Positions 9,271 through 17,457 of a DNA stretch of 64,000 nucleotides are shown here, piece by piece (position 1 is the stretch's first letter; every line of letters starts with the position of its first letter). A program made the translations under genes and the position numbers. This DNA is from Dyadobacter sp. SG02 (GTDB lineage: Bacteria > Bacteroidota > Bacteroidia > Cytophagales > Spirosomataceae), in the NCBI RefSeq assembly GCF_900109045.1, contig NZ_FNYL01000005.1, positions 248,001-312,000 of the forward strand, given 5' to 3'. The notes beneath the pieces are model-generated. The model was not told where the DNA came from. It was given only the letters and a program-made list of their open reading frames with translations, and did not search any database.

Positions 9271-9307
9271 AGTGCGTCCCGGCTACCGTGCGGGGGCGCA
9301 CTTTTTT
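9271..9307 (+). terminator. Rho-independent terminator
   Basis: Stem AGTGCG(T)CCC pairs with GGGG(G)CGCACT, followed by TTTTTT. It lies 30 bp after the ABM-like gene. Confidence 0.75.
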
Positions 9308-9354
9308 CAAACGGTGTGTCGTATATTTAGGCTTCCATTGCCAGCCATAGCACC

Positions 9355-11706
9355 ATGAAAAACGAAGTACTCGACGTCTCCGGAATGAGGGCACTGCCCC
9401 TCGACCTTGACTCCGCCGTTTCTTTTATGCCTTACATCCGCTTTCTCGAACAGCGTGTGGCCGAAGAGAAGACGTTGAAATCCACGTTTTACAAGAATAT
9501 ACTCACCTATTTCCACGAGCACCAGCTGCCCGAGGGAGATATACCGCTCGATGAAGCGCACCGCTACTGCGATTTTCTCGAATACATTTACAGCAGCCTT
9601 TCGGCCCCGCTCGCATCGGAGCATAAGCTCGCCTGGGGTATGTGCCAGCCATTGTACCCGCATATTTTCTACGGTACCGACCTCCTTTTCGAAATGCTGA
9701 ATATGAAGCCGGCCGAGACGCAGTTTGAACTTCAAAAAAGTCCGGAAGATTACCAGCGCGAGCGACTGCATTTGATTTACACATTGATCCTGCAAAGGCT
9801 TTACAATTTCCAGGTGCCGGTGAAAATACAGCAGTACCATGCCTGGACCGACACCCAAACGGGGTTGTACCGCTACTACGAAGTGCTCGTGAGCCCCGAA
9901 TTCGTGGAAGTGACGGCCAAAGGAGATTTGCCGGAGCTCAATTTCGTGGAAATATATGCGCATTTCAGCGAGAAAGACGGGCATTTGCAGCTGCAAAAGG
10001 TGCTGCCGCTCCATATGTTCCGGTTCCGGGGCTTTGCGGTGATCACGGTGTCGGACGTGACGGCCAGAATGGCGGTTGAAAATATCAAAAAGGTACAGTT
10101 CAACCGGGTGCCGGGCGATAGTCCGAACCGCTACCAGCGCATTATCCAATCGTTGAAAACCCTCGTGCAGAACAACCGCATCGAGTTCGACCTGTTCCCG
10201 ATCGTACGTGTGAATGGGCAGGCGGTGTACGGGTACGGGCAGACGGGTACGGGTGTGCTTTTTCAGATCTGGGGCGAAAACCGGCTCACGCCCGAAGAAT
10301 TCCGGCGGCAGGCAGAGGGCTATGCGGCTAATCCCAACTCGTTCTTTTCTCCGGACATTCAGGGGGAGGATGAACAGCAGATAGGCTGGCTGGCACCGTT
10401 CCGCAACCTCAATGTGCGCTCCCTGGCATTGGTACCACTGTTTTACGAACAGAAAATGGTGGGCGTGCTTTGCATGCATACCTGGGAAGACGAACGTTTC
10501 GACGAAAAGAAAATGGCTTCACTTGAAATGGCATTCGCGCCGGTGGCTCAGCTGCTCAACATTTATATAGAGGAATTCAACCTGCAACTGGAAGGCATTA
10601 TTAAGGAGAAATTCACCTCCATACAGCCCGCCGTGCAATGGAAATTCAACGAAGCGGCCTGGCATTACCTGCACCGCAGGAAGAAAGGCCTGCCCGAAGT
10701 GAACGAAAACATCGCGTTTTTCGACGTGTATCCCCTGTATGGCGCGATCGATATCCGGAATTCTACCAATGAACGTAACACATCCATCCGCGCCGACCTT
10801 GGCCATTACCTGAATTTACTGGACGAACTATTGAACGCGCTGGCGGCATTCGATCGTTCTTCGCTCATGCAGGAACTGCGGTTCCATTGTAGCAAGTGGC
10901 AGCAGGTCGTCACGCAGGGTGAGCTGAACAGCACTTCGGAGAACAATCTGAATACCTTCCTGAATGAGGATGCCCGCCAGTACCTCATGCATTTATCGCA
11001 GCAGGACGCGCGCACTACGCCGCTGATCGACGAATACATTGGCATTACCCACCCCGTACAGGGCGAGGTACACCGGCACCGGCAGGAGCTAGACCGCTCC
11101 ATGGAGTTGATTAATGAGGCGGTGAACCGGTATTTTGAAGACCAGAAAGATACGCTGCAGGATTCGTACCCCTGCTACTTCGAGAAGTTCAGGACCGACG
11201 GGATTGAATACGATATTTATATCGGCCAATCCATTGCGCCGGACAAGCCATTTAACCATTTCCACCTCAAAAACCTCCGGTTGTGGCAACTGTCGTCCAT
11301 GATCGAAGTGGCGAAACTTACCCGCGGACTGCTGGGAGAAATGCCGAAGGAGCTGCATACCACCCAACTGATTTTTGTCCATAACCACATGATCGACATC
11401 AGTTTCCGCAACGATGAGCGGAAGTTTGACGTGGAAGGCGCCTACAATATCCGCTACCAGATGATCAAGAAGCGCATAGACAAGGTACGGATCAAGAATT
11501 CGCAGGAGCGCCTCACGCAGCCCGACAAGATCGCCCTCATTTACCTGCACCACCGCGACATCGAGGATTACCTGCCTTTCATTCATTATTTGCAGGAAAC
11601 CAAAGCGCTCGAACAGGCTACCGAAGAGCTCGAACTGGAAGATTTGCAGGGGCTGAGCGGGCTTCGCGCGCTGCGGTTGGGAATTGTGTATCAAATAGTA
11701 AATTAA
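9355..11706 (+). CDS. GAF-domain protein with a possible divergent class III nucleotide cyclase domain
   Basis: 783 aa, soluble, no signal peptide or membrane helix. Residues ~1-240 match no family I know. Residues ~250-405 look like a GAF sensor domain (LFPIVRVNG, then SLALVPLFYEQKMVGVLCMHTW). After a helical linker, ~455-745 carries three motifs in the order of class III cyclases: GAIDIRNST (Asp466), KFRTDGIE (Asp615) and FDVEGAYNIR (Asn698, Arg700). A ~110-residue helical stretch separates the first two, far longer than the usual ~40. The cyclase reading is inference; the protein would otherwise be annotated only as GAF-containing. Single gene, no partner adjacent. Confidence 0.7.
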   Translation: MKNEVLDVSGMRALPLDLDSAVSFMPYIRFLEQRVAEEKTLKSTFYKNILTYFHEHQLPEGDIPLDEAHRYCDFLEYIYSSLSAPLASEHKLAWGMCQPLYPHIFYGTDLLFEMLNMKPAETQFELQKSPEDYQRERLHLIYTLILQRLYNFQVPVKIQQYHAWTDTQTGLYRYYEVLVSPEFVEVTAKGDLPELNFVEIYAHFSEKDGHLQLQKVLPLHMFRFRGFAVITVSDVTARMAVENIKKVQFNRVPGDSPNRYQRIIQSLKTLVQNNRIEFDLFPIVRVNGQAVYGYGQTGTGVLFQIWGENRLTPEEFRRQAEGYAANPNSFFSPDIQGEDEQQIGWLAPFRNLNVRSLALVPLFYEQKMVGVLCMHTWEDERFDEKKMASLEMAFAPVAQLLNIYIEEFNLQLEGIIKEKFTSIQPAVQWKFNEAAWHYLHRRKKGLPEVNENIAFFDVYPLYGAIDIRNSTNERNTSIRADLGHYLNLLDELLNALAAFDRSSLMQELRFHCSKWQQVVTQGELNSTSENNLNTFLNEDARQYLMHLSQQDARTTPLIDEYIGITHPVQGEVHRHRQELDRSMELINEAVNRYFEDQKDTLQDSYPCYFEKFRTDGIEYDIYIGQSIAPDKPFNHFHLKNLRLWQLSSMIEVAKLTRGLLGEMPKELHTTQLIFVHNHMIDISFRNDERKFDVEGAYNIRYQMIKKRIDKVRIKNSQERLTQPDKIALIYLHHRDIEDYLPFIHYLQETKALEQATEELELEDLQGLSGLRALRLGIVYQIVN

Positions 11707-11884
11707 ATACTCCCGCCGATAACCGGCATCCGTTTTTTTTGTAGAAATATTTCTTCAAGGATCATATCACGCGTGTACAATGCGTGATTAAGGTTGTGTA
11801 TAGCTTTGATTGTTCCCCGGCGAACCTCCTCTTTCATACCGCACCGGGAATGCCAATCAATACATACATAACGATCTGTTAAAC

Positions 11885-14800
11885 ATGAAGAAACTTTCTA
11901 CCTGGCTGATAGTCCTATGCCTCCTCACCGCTTTACGCGCGCAAGCGCAGCCGCCCGCGTTCACCTGTGACGGCAATTCGCCCTTCTACATGATCCAGGG
12001 ATCGCCGTCGGCGCTGTACTCCTACGACCCACGGACCAGTACCGCCACGCTGATCAAAGACCAGATCATCTCCGGTGTTACCAATACCGCGCTGAGCGCG
12101 CTCGGATACAATGTCCACGACAATTACCTGTGGGCGCACCGGTCGGGGACCAACGAAATCGTCCGGATCGGCAGCGATGGTACTTATGATTCATTTGCCA
12201 TTTCCGGTCTGCCCGCGGCGACCTATGTAGCCGGCGATGTGACTCCGAGTGGTGTAATGTATTTGTATAACACCGCCACAGGGGATATCGAGCGCGTAGA
12301 CCTCACTCCGACGCCTCCGGCAACTACTCCGCAACGCCTGTCGGTGTTGTCATCCGTTGTCAGCGCCGTGCAGGACGTTGCCTTTAACCCGGTCGATAAC
12401 CAGCTTTATTCGATCATTGCGGGCAACCTTTACCGCTACGCCCCGGCAAACGGTACAAGGGTGCTGGTGGGCGCCGTAGCTGGCCTGACGGGCGATGCCG
12501 GTTCGAATGTATTCTTCGACGCGGCGGGCAATATGTACGCCTCCGGCACGGAAGCTACCTACAAAATCACCGGTGTCGCCAGCAATACCGACAAAGTAGC
12601 AACGGTATATTCGTCCGGCAACAGCACCATCACCGCTCCTGCCGACGGCGCCGGCTGCCGCGGTGCATTGCCTGCCATTACCGACCAGGTGCCGTTTACC
12701 TGCGAACCGGGCGTATCCTATGTGCTCAATAGTTTCAACCTGTTCCAGCTCGATATGACCTCGGGTACCACGTCGCTCGTGAAAAGGCTCGTGGTAGGTG
12801 ACGGGAATAACCTGAATGCGATGGGTTACAATACGGTCGATAATTACATCTGGGGAACGGTGATCAGCAACACCAACCAGATCGCCCGCGTGGGTGCCGA
12901 CGGCTCTACGCAGACTTTTGCCACTACCCTGCCCGACGACGCCACCGCATTTACCGGCGATGTGGGTTCCGACGGTTTCCTGTATTTGCATTACTCCGGC
13001 TTTATGCGGAAAGTAAACCTCAACGCGGGGCCTAATTTCCTGCAGGTAACCTCGTTCTCCTCGCCCGCGTCGGGTAACGACTGGGGTTTCAACCCGGTTG
13101 ACGGCCAGCTGTATTCCGTGATTGACAATACACTATACTCACACAACCCGATCAACGGTACGCGGACCACCCGCGGTGTCGTGTCCGGATTGCCAGTCGG
13201 GAACTACGGGGCGATTTTCTTTGACGCAAACGGTACTTTGTACGCCGGTAACAACGACAACCAGAACGTTTACAAAATCCTGAACCCCGACGGCGCCACA
13301 TTATCGGCGACATTGTTCCGTAACCTGGACCTGGCGAGCATCAACGACGGCGCGCGCTGCCCGTCCGCGCTCATCGACTCCCCCGCCCCACTCACTTGCG
13401 AGGACGGTATGTCGTACATCATCAGCGCCACCAACCTGTACCGCCTCGATATTTCCACGGGAGAAAACACGCTCGTATCGACCATTAATGTAGGTTCGGG
13501 CAAAATGGTGAATGCATTCGGGTACAATGTGGTCGATAACTACCTGTGGGGCAAGGTTTACAGCAACAGTAACCGTGTGGTACGACTTGGCGCGGACGGT
13601 TCGGCACAGACTTACGCCGTTCCCGCATTACCTTCCGACCAAACCAGCTTTACCGGCGACGTCGGTACAGACGGCTTCATGTACCTCTATTATGCATCCG
13701 GCACGATGAAGAAGGTCAACCTGAATGCTGGGCCGAACTTTCTCCAGGTAACCTCCTTCCCTGCCTCGCAGGCCGGAAACGACTGGGCCTATAACTCCGC
13801 CGACGGCCAGCTTTACTCGGTTATTGGCAACACATTATACAAGCATAACAGCGCCAATGGCGTTCGCACCAGCCTCGGAACGGTTACCAATCTGCCCTCC
13901 GGCAACTACGGCGCCGTTTTCTTCGATGCATTGGGTAATATGTATGTGGGCAACAACGACAACCAGACGATGTACAAAATCCCCGATCCGTTCACACAAG
14001 CGCCCGTGGCGACGCCATTCAAAAAGCTGGATTTGTCGAGCATCAACGACGGCGCACGCTGCCCCAATTCGGCGGTCGGCCCGGGTGCGCTGGACGACGA
14101 TGTAAATACAACCTGTTCGGCGATCGACGTTAACGTGCTTTCCAACGATCAGCCGGGCAGCAGTCCGCTCGTGGCATCCACGGTACGCCTCATCACACCG
14201 GGAACGCTCGTGCTCGTGACCACACTGGATGTTGCCGGTGGCAAATTCGAAGTGAACACCGCTACCGGGGTTGTCAGATTCACGCCATTCAATGGTTTCA
14301 ACGGCGTGGCATCGGTACGCTACACGGTGGAAGACGAAAATGGCCTTGCCACGGATGCGACGATCAATGTAACCACGGCATGCCCGATGCCTGTCACGCT
14401 CGTGTCGTTCGAGGCGAAAGCCGAGGGACAAACCGCCTTGCTCAACTGGGCAACGACCATGGAAACGAATAGCGACCGTTTCGAGATCGAGCGCAGCCAG
14501 AATGGCCGCAGCTGGGTTAAAATCGGGACCAAACGTTCAAGAGGCGAAAGTTCGGTGCTGGTGCGGTACGATTTTACCGACGCTAATCCGGCCGCCGGCG
14601 AAAACCTGTACCGTTTGAAAATGATCGATTTTGACGGCACATTCGCATATAGCAGCCTGCAAAGCCTCACATTCGGCGAGGGCAACCTTGTACCGGTGTA
14701 TCCCAATCCGGCCAATGCGTTCATTACATTTAAAAACGCCGCGCAAATTCGCGAAGTGAGCGTACGTAACCTCTCGGGCGCACACGTACTCGGCACGCGT

Positions 14801-14914
14801 AAGCTGGAAGGCGGATCGCTCGATGTCAGCGGCCTGGAAGCCGGTTTGTACCTGATCATTGTGACAAATACCGACGGCTCCGTAACCACCAGCAAAATTG
14901 CGGTCAAACATTAA
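11885..14914 (+). CDS. Secreted T9SS cargo protein with three long repeats
   Basis: 1009 aa from the ATG at 11885, which opens directly on a signal peptide (cleavage near AQAQ, residues 21-24). Three ~230-residue repeats start near residues 26, 269 and 503. Each has GYN/VDNYLWG, a DVG-DGFLYLHY-type block and ends in INDGARCP. They resemble DUF6923-like adhesin repeats. An Ig-like segment (~735-830), a fibronectin-like segment (~835-930) and a T9SS sorting domain (YPNPAN near 940 to the end) follow. Expected at the cell surface or released. Repeats 2 and 3 are nearly identical in places, so they expanded recently. Function unknown. Confidence 0.85.
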   Translation: MKKLSTWLIVLCLLTALRAQAQPPAFTCDGNSPFYMIQGSPSALYSYDPRTSTATLIKDQIISGVTNTALSALGYNVHDNYLWAHRSGTNEIVRIGSDGTYDSFAISGLPAATYVAGDVTPSGVMYLYNTATGDIERVDLTPTPPATTPQRLSVLSSVVSAVQDVAFNPVDNQLYSIIAGNLYRYAPANGTRVLVGAVAGLTGDAGSNVFFDAAGNMYASGTEATYKITGVASNTDKVATVYSSGNSTITAPADGAGCRGALPAITDQVPFTCEPGVSYVLNSFNLFQLDMTSGTTSLVKRLVVGDGNNLNAMGYNTVDNYIWGTVISNTNQIARVGADGSTQTFATTLPDDATAFTGDVGSDGFLYLHYSGFMRKVNLNAGPNFLQVTSFSSPASGNDWGFNPVDGQLYSVIDNTLYSHNPINGTRTTRGVVSGLPVGNYGAIFFDANGTLYAGNNDNQNVYKILNPDGATLSATLFRNLDLASINDGARCPSALIDSPAPLTCEDGMSYIISATNLYRLDISTGENTLVSTINVGSGKMVNAFGYNVVDNYLWGKVYSNSNRVVRLGADGSAQTYAVPALPSDQTSFTGDVGTDGFMYLYYASGTMKKVNLNAGPNFLQVTSFPASQAGNDWAYNSADGQLYSVIGNTLYKHNSANGVRTSLGTVTNLPSGNYGAVFFDALGNMYVGNNDNQTMYKIPDPFTQAPVATPFKKLDLSSINDGARCPNSAVGPGALDDDVNTTCSAIDVNVLSNDQPGSSPLVASTVRLITPGTLVLVTTLDVAGGKFEVNTATGVVRFTPFNGFNGVASVRYTVEDENGLATDATINVTTACPMPVTLVSFEAKAEGQTALLNWATTMETNSDRFEIERSQNGRSWVKIGTKRSRGESSVLVRYDFTDANPAAGENLYRLKMIDFDGTFAYSSLQSLTFGEGNLVPVYPNPANAFITFKNAAQIREVSVRNLSGAHVLGTRKLEGGSLDVSGLEAGLYLIIVTNTDGSVTTSKIAVKH

Positions 14915-14932
14915 ACGACCATTTGGTATTCA

Positions 14933-14964
14933 AAAGCCTCCGGATCGCTCCGGAGGCTTTTTTT
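14933..14964 (+). terminator. Rho-independent terminator
   Basis: Perfect 11-bp stem AAAGCCTCCGG with a 6-nt loop, followed by a run of seven T. It lies 19 bp after the T9SS protein gene. Confidence 0.9.
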
Positions 14965-15019
14965 GTGCCCGAAAGTGACGCAGGAATGCTTTTCAGTTAG
15001 AATTTAAGTTTAAATATTA

Positions 15020-15049
15020 TTTGGACTTATTATAAATAAATTATATTTG
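15020..15049 (+). promoter_or_regulatory. Bacteroidota promoter for the DUF4198/Fur-like pair
   Basis: TTTG at 15020-15023, an 18-bp AT-rich spacer, then TATATTTG at 15042-15049. This matches the Bacteroidota sigma consensus and lies about 35 bp before the ATG at 15083. The surrounding 50 bp are strongly AT-rich. Confidence 0.7.
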
Positions 15050-15082
15050 CAGCTCGCATTTTACTACTCATTTTCTCAAATC

Positions 15083-15799
15083 ATGTTTAAAAAACAACTT
15101 CTTATCGCCGCTTTCCTGCTTTGCTGCTCGGCGCAACTCTTTGCTCATGCCCTCTGGATCCAGACTGCCCCGAAAGGCAAAGCCGGTCAGAAACAGGACG
15201 TTAAAATCATTTATGCGGAGCCCGGCGACAAGCCTGAAAAGTTGGGCGAATGGTATTCCGACGTGAAGGATTTTGAGCTCTGGCTTACCGCTCCCGACCA
15301 GAAACGCACCAAACTGGCCACGGTTGCAGGTGAAGATCATTTTACGGCAGAGTTCACACCCGACCAGCAGGGCGTATACACGCTATCGGTAGGCCACACG
15401 TCGAAAGACCTGGGTGGGACTACGGTTTATCAGTTCAATGCCAGCGCATTAGTAACTGTCGGCAAGGCCGATGCGGGCAACAATCCGGGCGCGAATGCCA
15501 ACGAACTGAACGTTTTTGCAGACCCTGCGAAAGCTTATAAAGTAAACAGTGCCCTCAACCTGCGCGGACTCTTCAAGAATAATGGGAACGAAAAGCTTTA
15601 CGTGACGGTGGCTTCGCCATCGGGATGGAGCAAACAAATCAGTACCGACGAAAAAGGATTGGCCGAATTCGTTCCGCTTTGGCCGGGTACCTATTACATC
15701 GAGGCATCGAAAAGCTGGAAAGAAACCGGAAACCTGAACGGAAAAGAATACAAAGCATTCTGGCGTAGCGCTACTTTGCTCGTAGAAGTTGGAAAATAG
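15083..15799 (+). CDS. DUF4198-family periplasmic protein, possible metal-uptake accessory
   Basis: 238 aa with a signal peptide ending near LFAHALWI (residues ~1-21). The start is set by the promoter at 15020-15049. The mature protein opens with HALW, typical of DUF4198 proteins, whose relatives accompany nickel, cobalt or other metal transport. All-beta pattern, with two likely domains split near residue 135. It is followed after 24 bp by a small Fur-like gene, which fits a metal-responsive role. Substrate and partner are not shown by the sequence. Confidence 0.75.
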   Translation: MFKKQLLIAAFLLCCSAQLFAHALWIQTAPKGKAGQKQDVKIIYAEPGDKPEKLGEWYSDVKDFELWLTAPDQKRTKLATVAGEDHFTAEFTPDQQGVYTLSVGHTSKDLGGTTVYQFNASALVTVGKADAGNNPGANANELNVFADPAKAYKVNSALNLRGLFKNNGNEKLYVTVASPSGWSKQISTDEKGLAEFVPLWPGTYYIEASKSWKETGNLNGKEYKAFWRSATLLVEVGK

Positions 15800-15823
15800 T
15801 CTTTCAAAGCGTTATTCATTTGC

Positions 15824-16111
15824 ATGTCCCTGTACGAACAAATCAGTGCCTATTGCATCCGTCACAAAATTAGGCTGGCCGAAAAGCGGGTGATCGTGGC
15901 CGATCAATTGCTGGTGGCGAACGAATTTACAGATGGTGATAAATTATGGCGCGACATGCGCAGTCGCGGGATTAAAATCAGTCCTGCGACTGTTTACGAA
16001 TCGCTCAACTGGCTGGTGGTTGCCGGCTTTGCGGAGCGGCGTTTCGCGACCGACAGCCGTAAAAATCTGTTCGGAATACCGGAGCTTGTCCGGAATGCAT
16101 TGAACAACTGA
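15824..16111 (+). CDS. Fur-like winged-helix mini-regulator lacking the metal domain
   Basis: 95 aa. Residues ~15-75 follow the DNA-binding half of Fur: helix TDGDKLWRDMRSRGIKIS, then the recognition-helix motif SPATVYESLNWLVVAGFAER (Fur: S-ATVY-TL--L---GLV). The C-terminal dimerisation and metal-binding domain with its His-rich and Cys motifs is absent, and the protein ends about 20 residues after the wing. It is cotranscribed with the DUF4198 gene. Either a complete small repressor of an unusual class or a shortened Fur. Metal sensing by the usual Fur sites is impossible. Confidence 0.75.
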   Translation: MSLYEQISAYCIRHKIRLAEKRVIVADQLLVANEFTDGDKLWRDMRSRGIKISPATVYESLNWLVVAGFAERRFATDSRKNLFGIPELVRNALNN

Positions 16112-16140
16112 CGCGTGAATTCCTGTTTACCAGTACTTAA

Positions 16141-16173
16141 CAAGAAAGGGTCCGTTTTGCGGACCCTTTCTTG
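16141..16173. terminator. Bidirectional terminator
   Basis: Perfect 14-bp inverted repeat CAAGAAAGGGTCCG with a 5-nt loop between convergent genes. T-rich and A-rich arms supply U-runs in both directions. Confidence 0.85.
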
Positions 16174-16178
16174 TATTA

Positions 16179-16646
16179 TTAAGCAACCACTGCATTCTTC
16201 GGCTTCCGGCCTCTGGGCTTGCCCGTGTACGCCGGCTTGGGTTCTTCTGTTCCCAAAGTGAGTTCAAAACCGACAACGCCTTCTTCATAATTGAAAAGGG
16301 TTACCTCAAAAATATACTTCGTACTTTCAAAATCCACACCGCCTTTACGAAGAATCAGTTCCAGTGGGATAGAATATCCACGGCCGCTTCTGGTAAGGAC
16401 AAATGTTCCGTTTTCATCCGAGCTCGGGATCAGATAAAGATGTTTCAAGGTTCTTTTTCCTTGCTGTGCTCCAATTTTAAATCGGGCTGTTTCAGGTTCG
16501 ATACCTAATTCTTCCAAAGTTTTTGGAGGAAGAACAAGCTTGCCCGAAGAGGAAACATAACCGGTAGGCTTTGGTTGCTCCTGGGGTTTTTTCGTTACCG
16601 AAACATTATCCTCGGGAGAAAAGAATTTAATTGCTCTTGCTTTCAT
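16179..16646 (-). CDS. Uncharacterised protein with a C-terminal AT-hook
   Basis: 155 aa, basic, no signal peptide. The N-terminus is low-complexity (KKPQEQPKPTGYVSSSGK). Residues ~30-135 form a compact mixed alpha/beta region with LVLPPKTLEELGI. The tail KPRGRKPKN is an AT-hook (PRGRKP core) as in HMGA-type minor-groove binders. I infer a nucleoid or regulatory protein. The folded core matches no family I recognise. It has its own terminator and a TACTTTTG promoter element upstream. Confidence 0.75.
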   Translation of the reverse strand: MKARAIKFFSPEDNVSVTKKPQEQPKPTGYVSSSGKLVLPPKTLEELGIEPETARFKIGAQQGKRTLKHLYLIPSSDENGTFVLTRSGRGYSIPLELILRKGGVDFESTKYIFEVTLFNYEEGVVGFELTLGTEEPKPAYTGKPRGRKPKNAVVA

Positions 16647-16683
16647 AAATAAATTACGGGTTGCTGGTGGATTATTACTTTCG

Positions 16684-16691
16684 CAAAAGTA
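16684..16691 (-). promoter_or_regulatory. -7 element (TACTTTTG) for the AT-hook gene
   Basis: TACTTTTG on the minus strand matches TAnnTTTG and lies about 40 bp upstream of the ATG at 16646. The -33 region is AT-rich without a clear TTG. Confidence 0.45.
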
Positions 16692-17042
16692 ATGAAGTTA
16701 ACATTTTATTAAAATACTTTCCATAATAAATAATGGGCTAAAACTCGTGAAAAAAAATTACGGTGTTAATACCCGTGGTGCCATTTTTATTAAACGTTTT
16801 TCCCGCCCGGATTTCGAAATCAATTTTAAATAAAACCTAACCCGCCACCGTTTTTAACACCCGTTCAATTGCCGTCTATTTCCAATATGTGATCGGATCT
16901 TGAAGTGCCGGCTTCCTACCGGCCCCGCGCTAATGCGGTGCAAATAATCAGGGTTTTCCCTTCCTATTGAAAATCCACTTTGAGAATAAATATGTCTCAT
17001 ACGGTTACAAAATTAGATTTGCAATTAGCAATCCCTGCCGGC

Positions 17043-17052
17043 TTAACCGGTT
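17043..17052. promoter_or_regulatory. LacI-type operator look-alike 1
   Basis: TTAACCGGTT, whose AACCGGTT core is palindromic and matches the AAACCGGTTT shape of LacI/GalR-family operators. It lies 406 bp upstream of the GH97 start. Confidence 0.35.
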
Positions 17053-17287
17053 ATACGTCCCCATTTGATTGGGTAAAAAAAAACGATTATTCCGGTATTT
17101 GTACCGATCGTAAGAAATAACGACACGGCCGATTCATCGACCGTAGAAGTAGTTGGGCGGAGACAATTTCACCTAAGATTTAAGTTATATTAATTATATC
17201 TCCCTAAAAAATCGAATGCGTCCGGACGGGCAGAGAGAAAACTAACTCTCCATCAATGATTAATACGAAAATAATTGGAGCGTGGGA

Positions 17288-17297
17288 TTAACCGGTT
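17288..17297. promoter_or_regulatory. LacI-type operator look-alike 2
   Basis: Second copy of TTAACCGGTT, 161 bp upstream of the GH97 start and 245 bp from the first. Two such sites could support looping by a LacI-family repressor; no such repressor gene is in the window. Confidence 0.35.
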
Positions 17298-17457
17298 TTC
17301 ATTTTTACGTATCGGTTACAATAAGTACTTAAACAGTTACTTGTAGCAATTATTATTACACGGTTCAAATGCCTTAGCTACGATTTTTAGTCTTTCTAAA
17401 CTTTCGTCGGGCGCATTAATCGCGTACATTGCAATTGCCCAACCCCAATCACAGTCG

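Larger units (their letters stand above)
16692..17457. other. Long gene-free region upstream of the GH97 gene
   Basis: About 770 bp with no ORF that looks coding; the 71-codon frame at 17337-17552 overlaps the GH97 gene antisense. AT-rich, with a pair of small GC hairpins near 16905-16940 and two TTAACCGGTT sites listed separately. Probably a regulatory region. A small RNA cannot be excluded, but no terminator-tailed transcript was recognised. Confidence 0.5.

Noticed and set aside
11714-11740. Short hairpin GCCG/CGGC before a T-run after the GAF gene
   Set aside because: Four-base stem is too weak to call a terminator.
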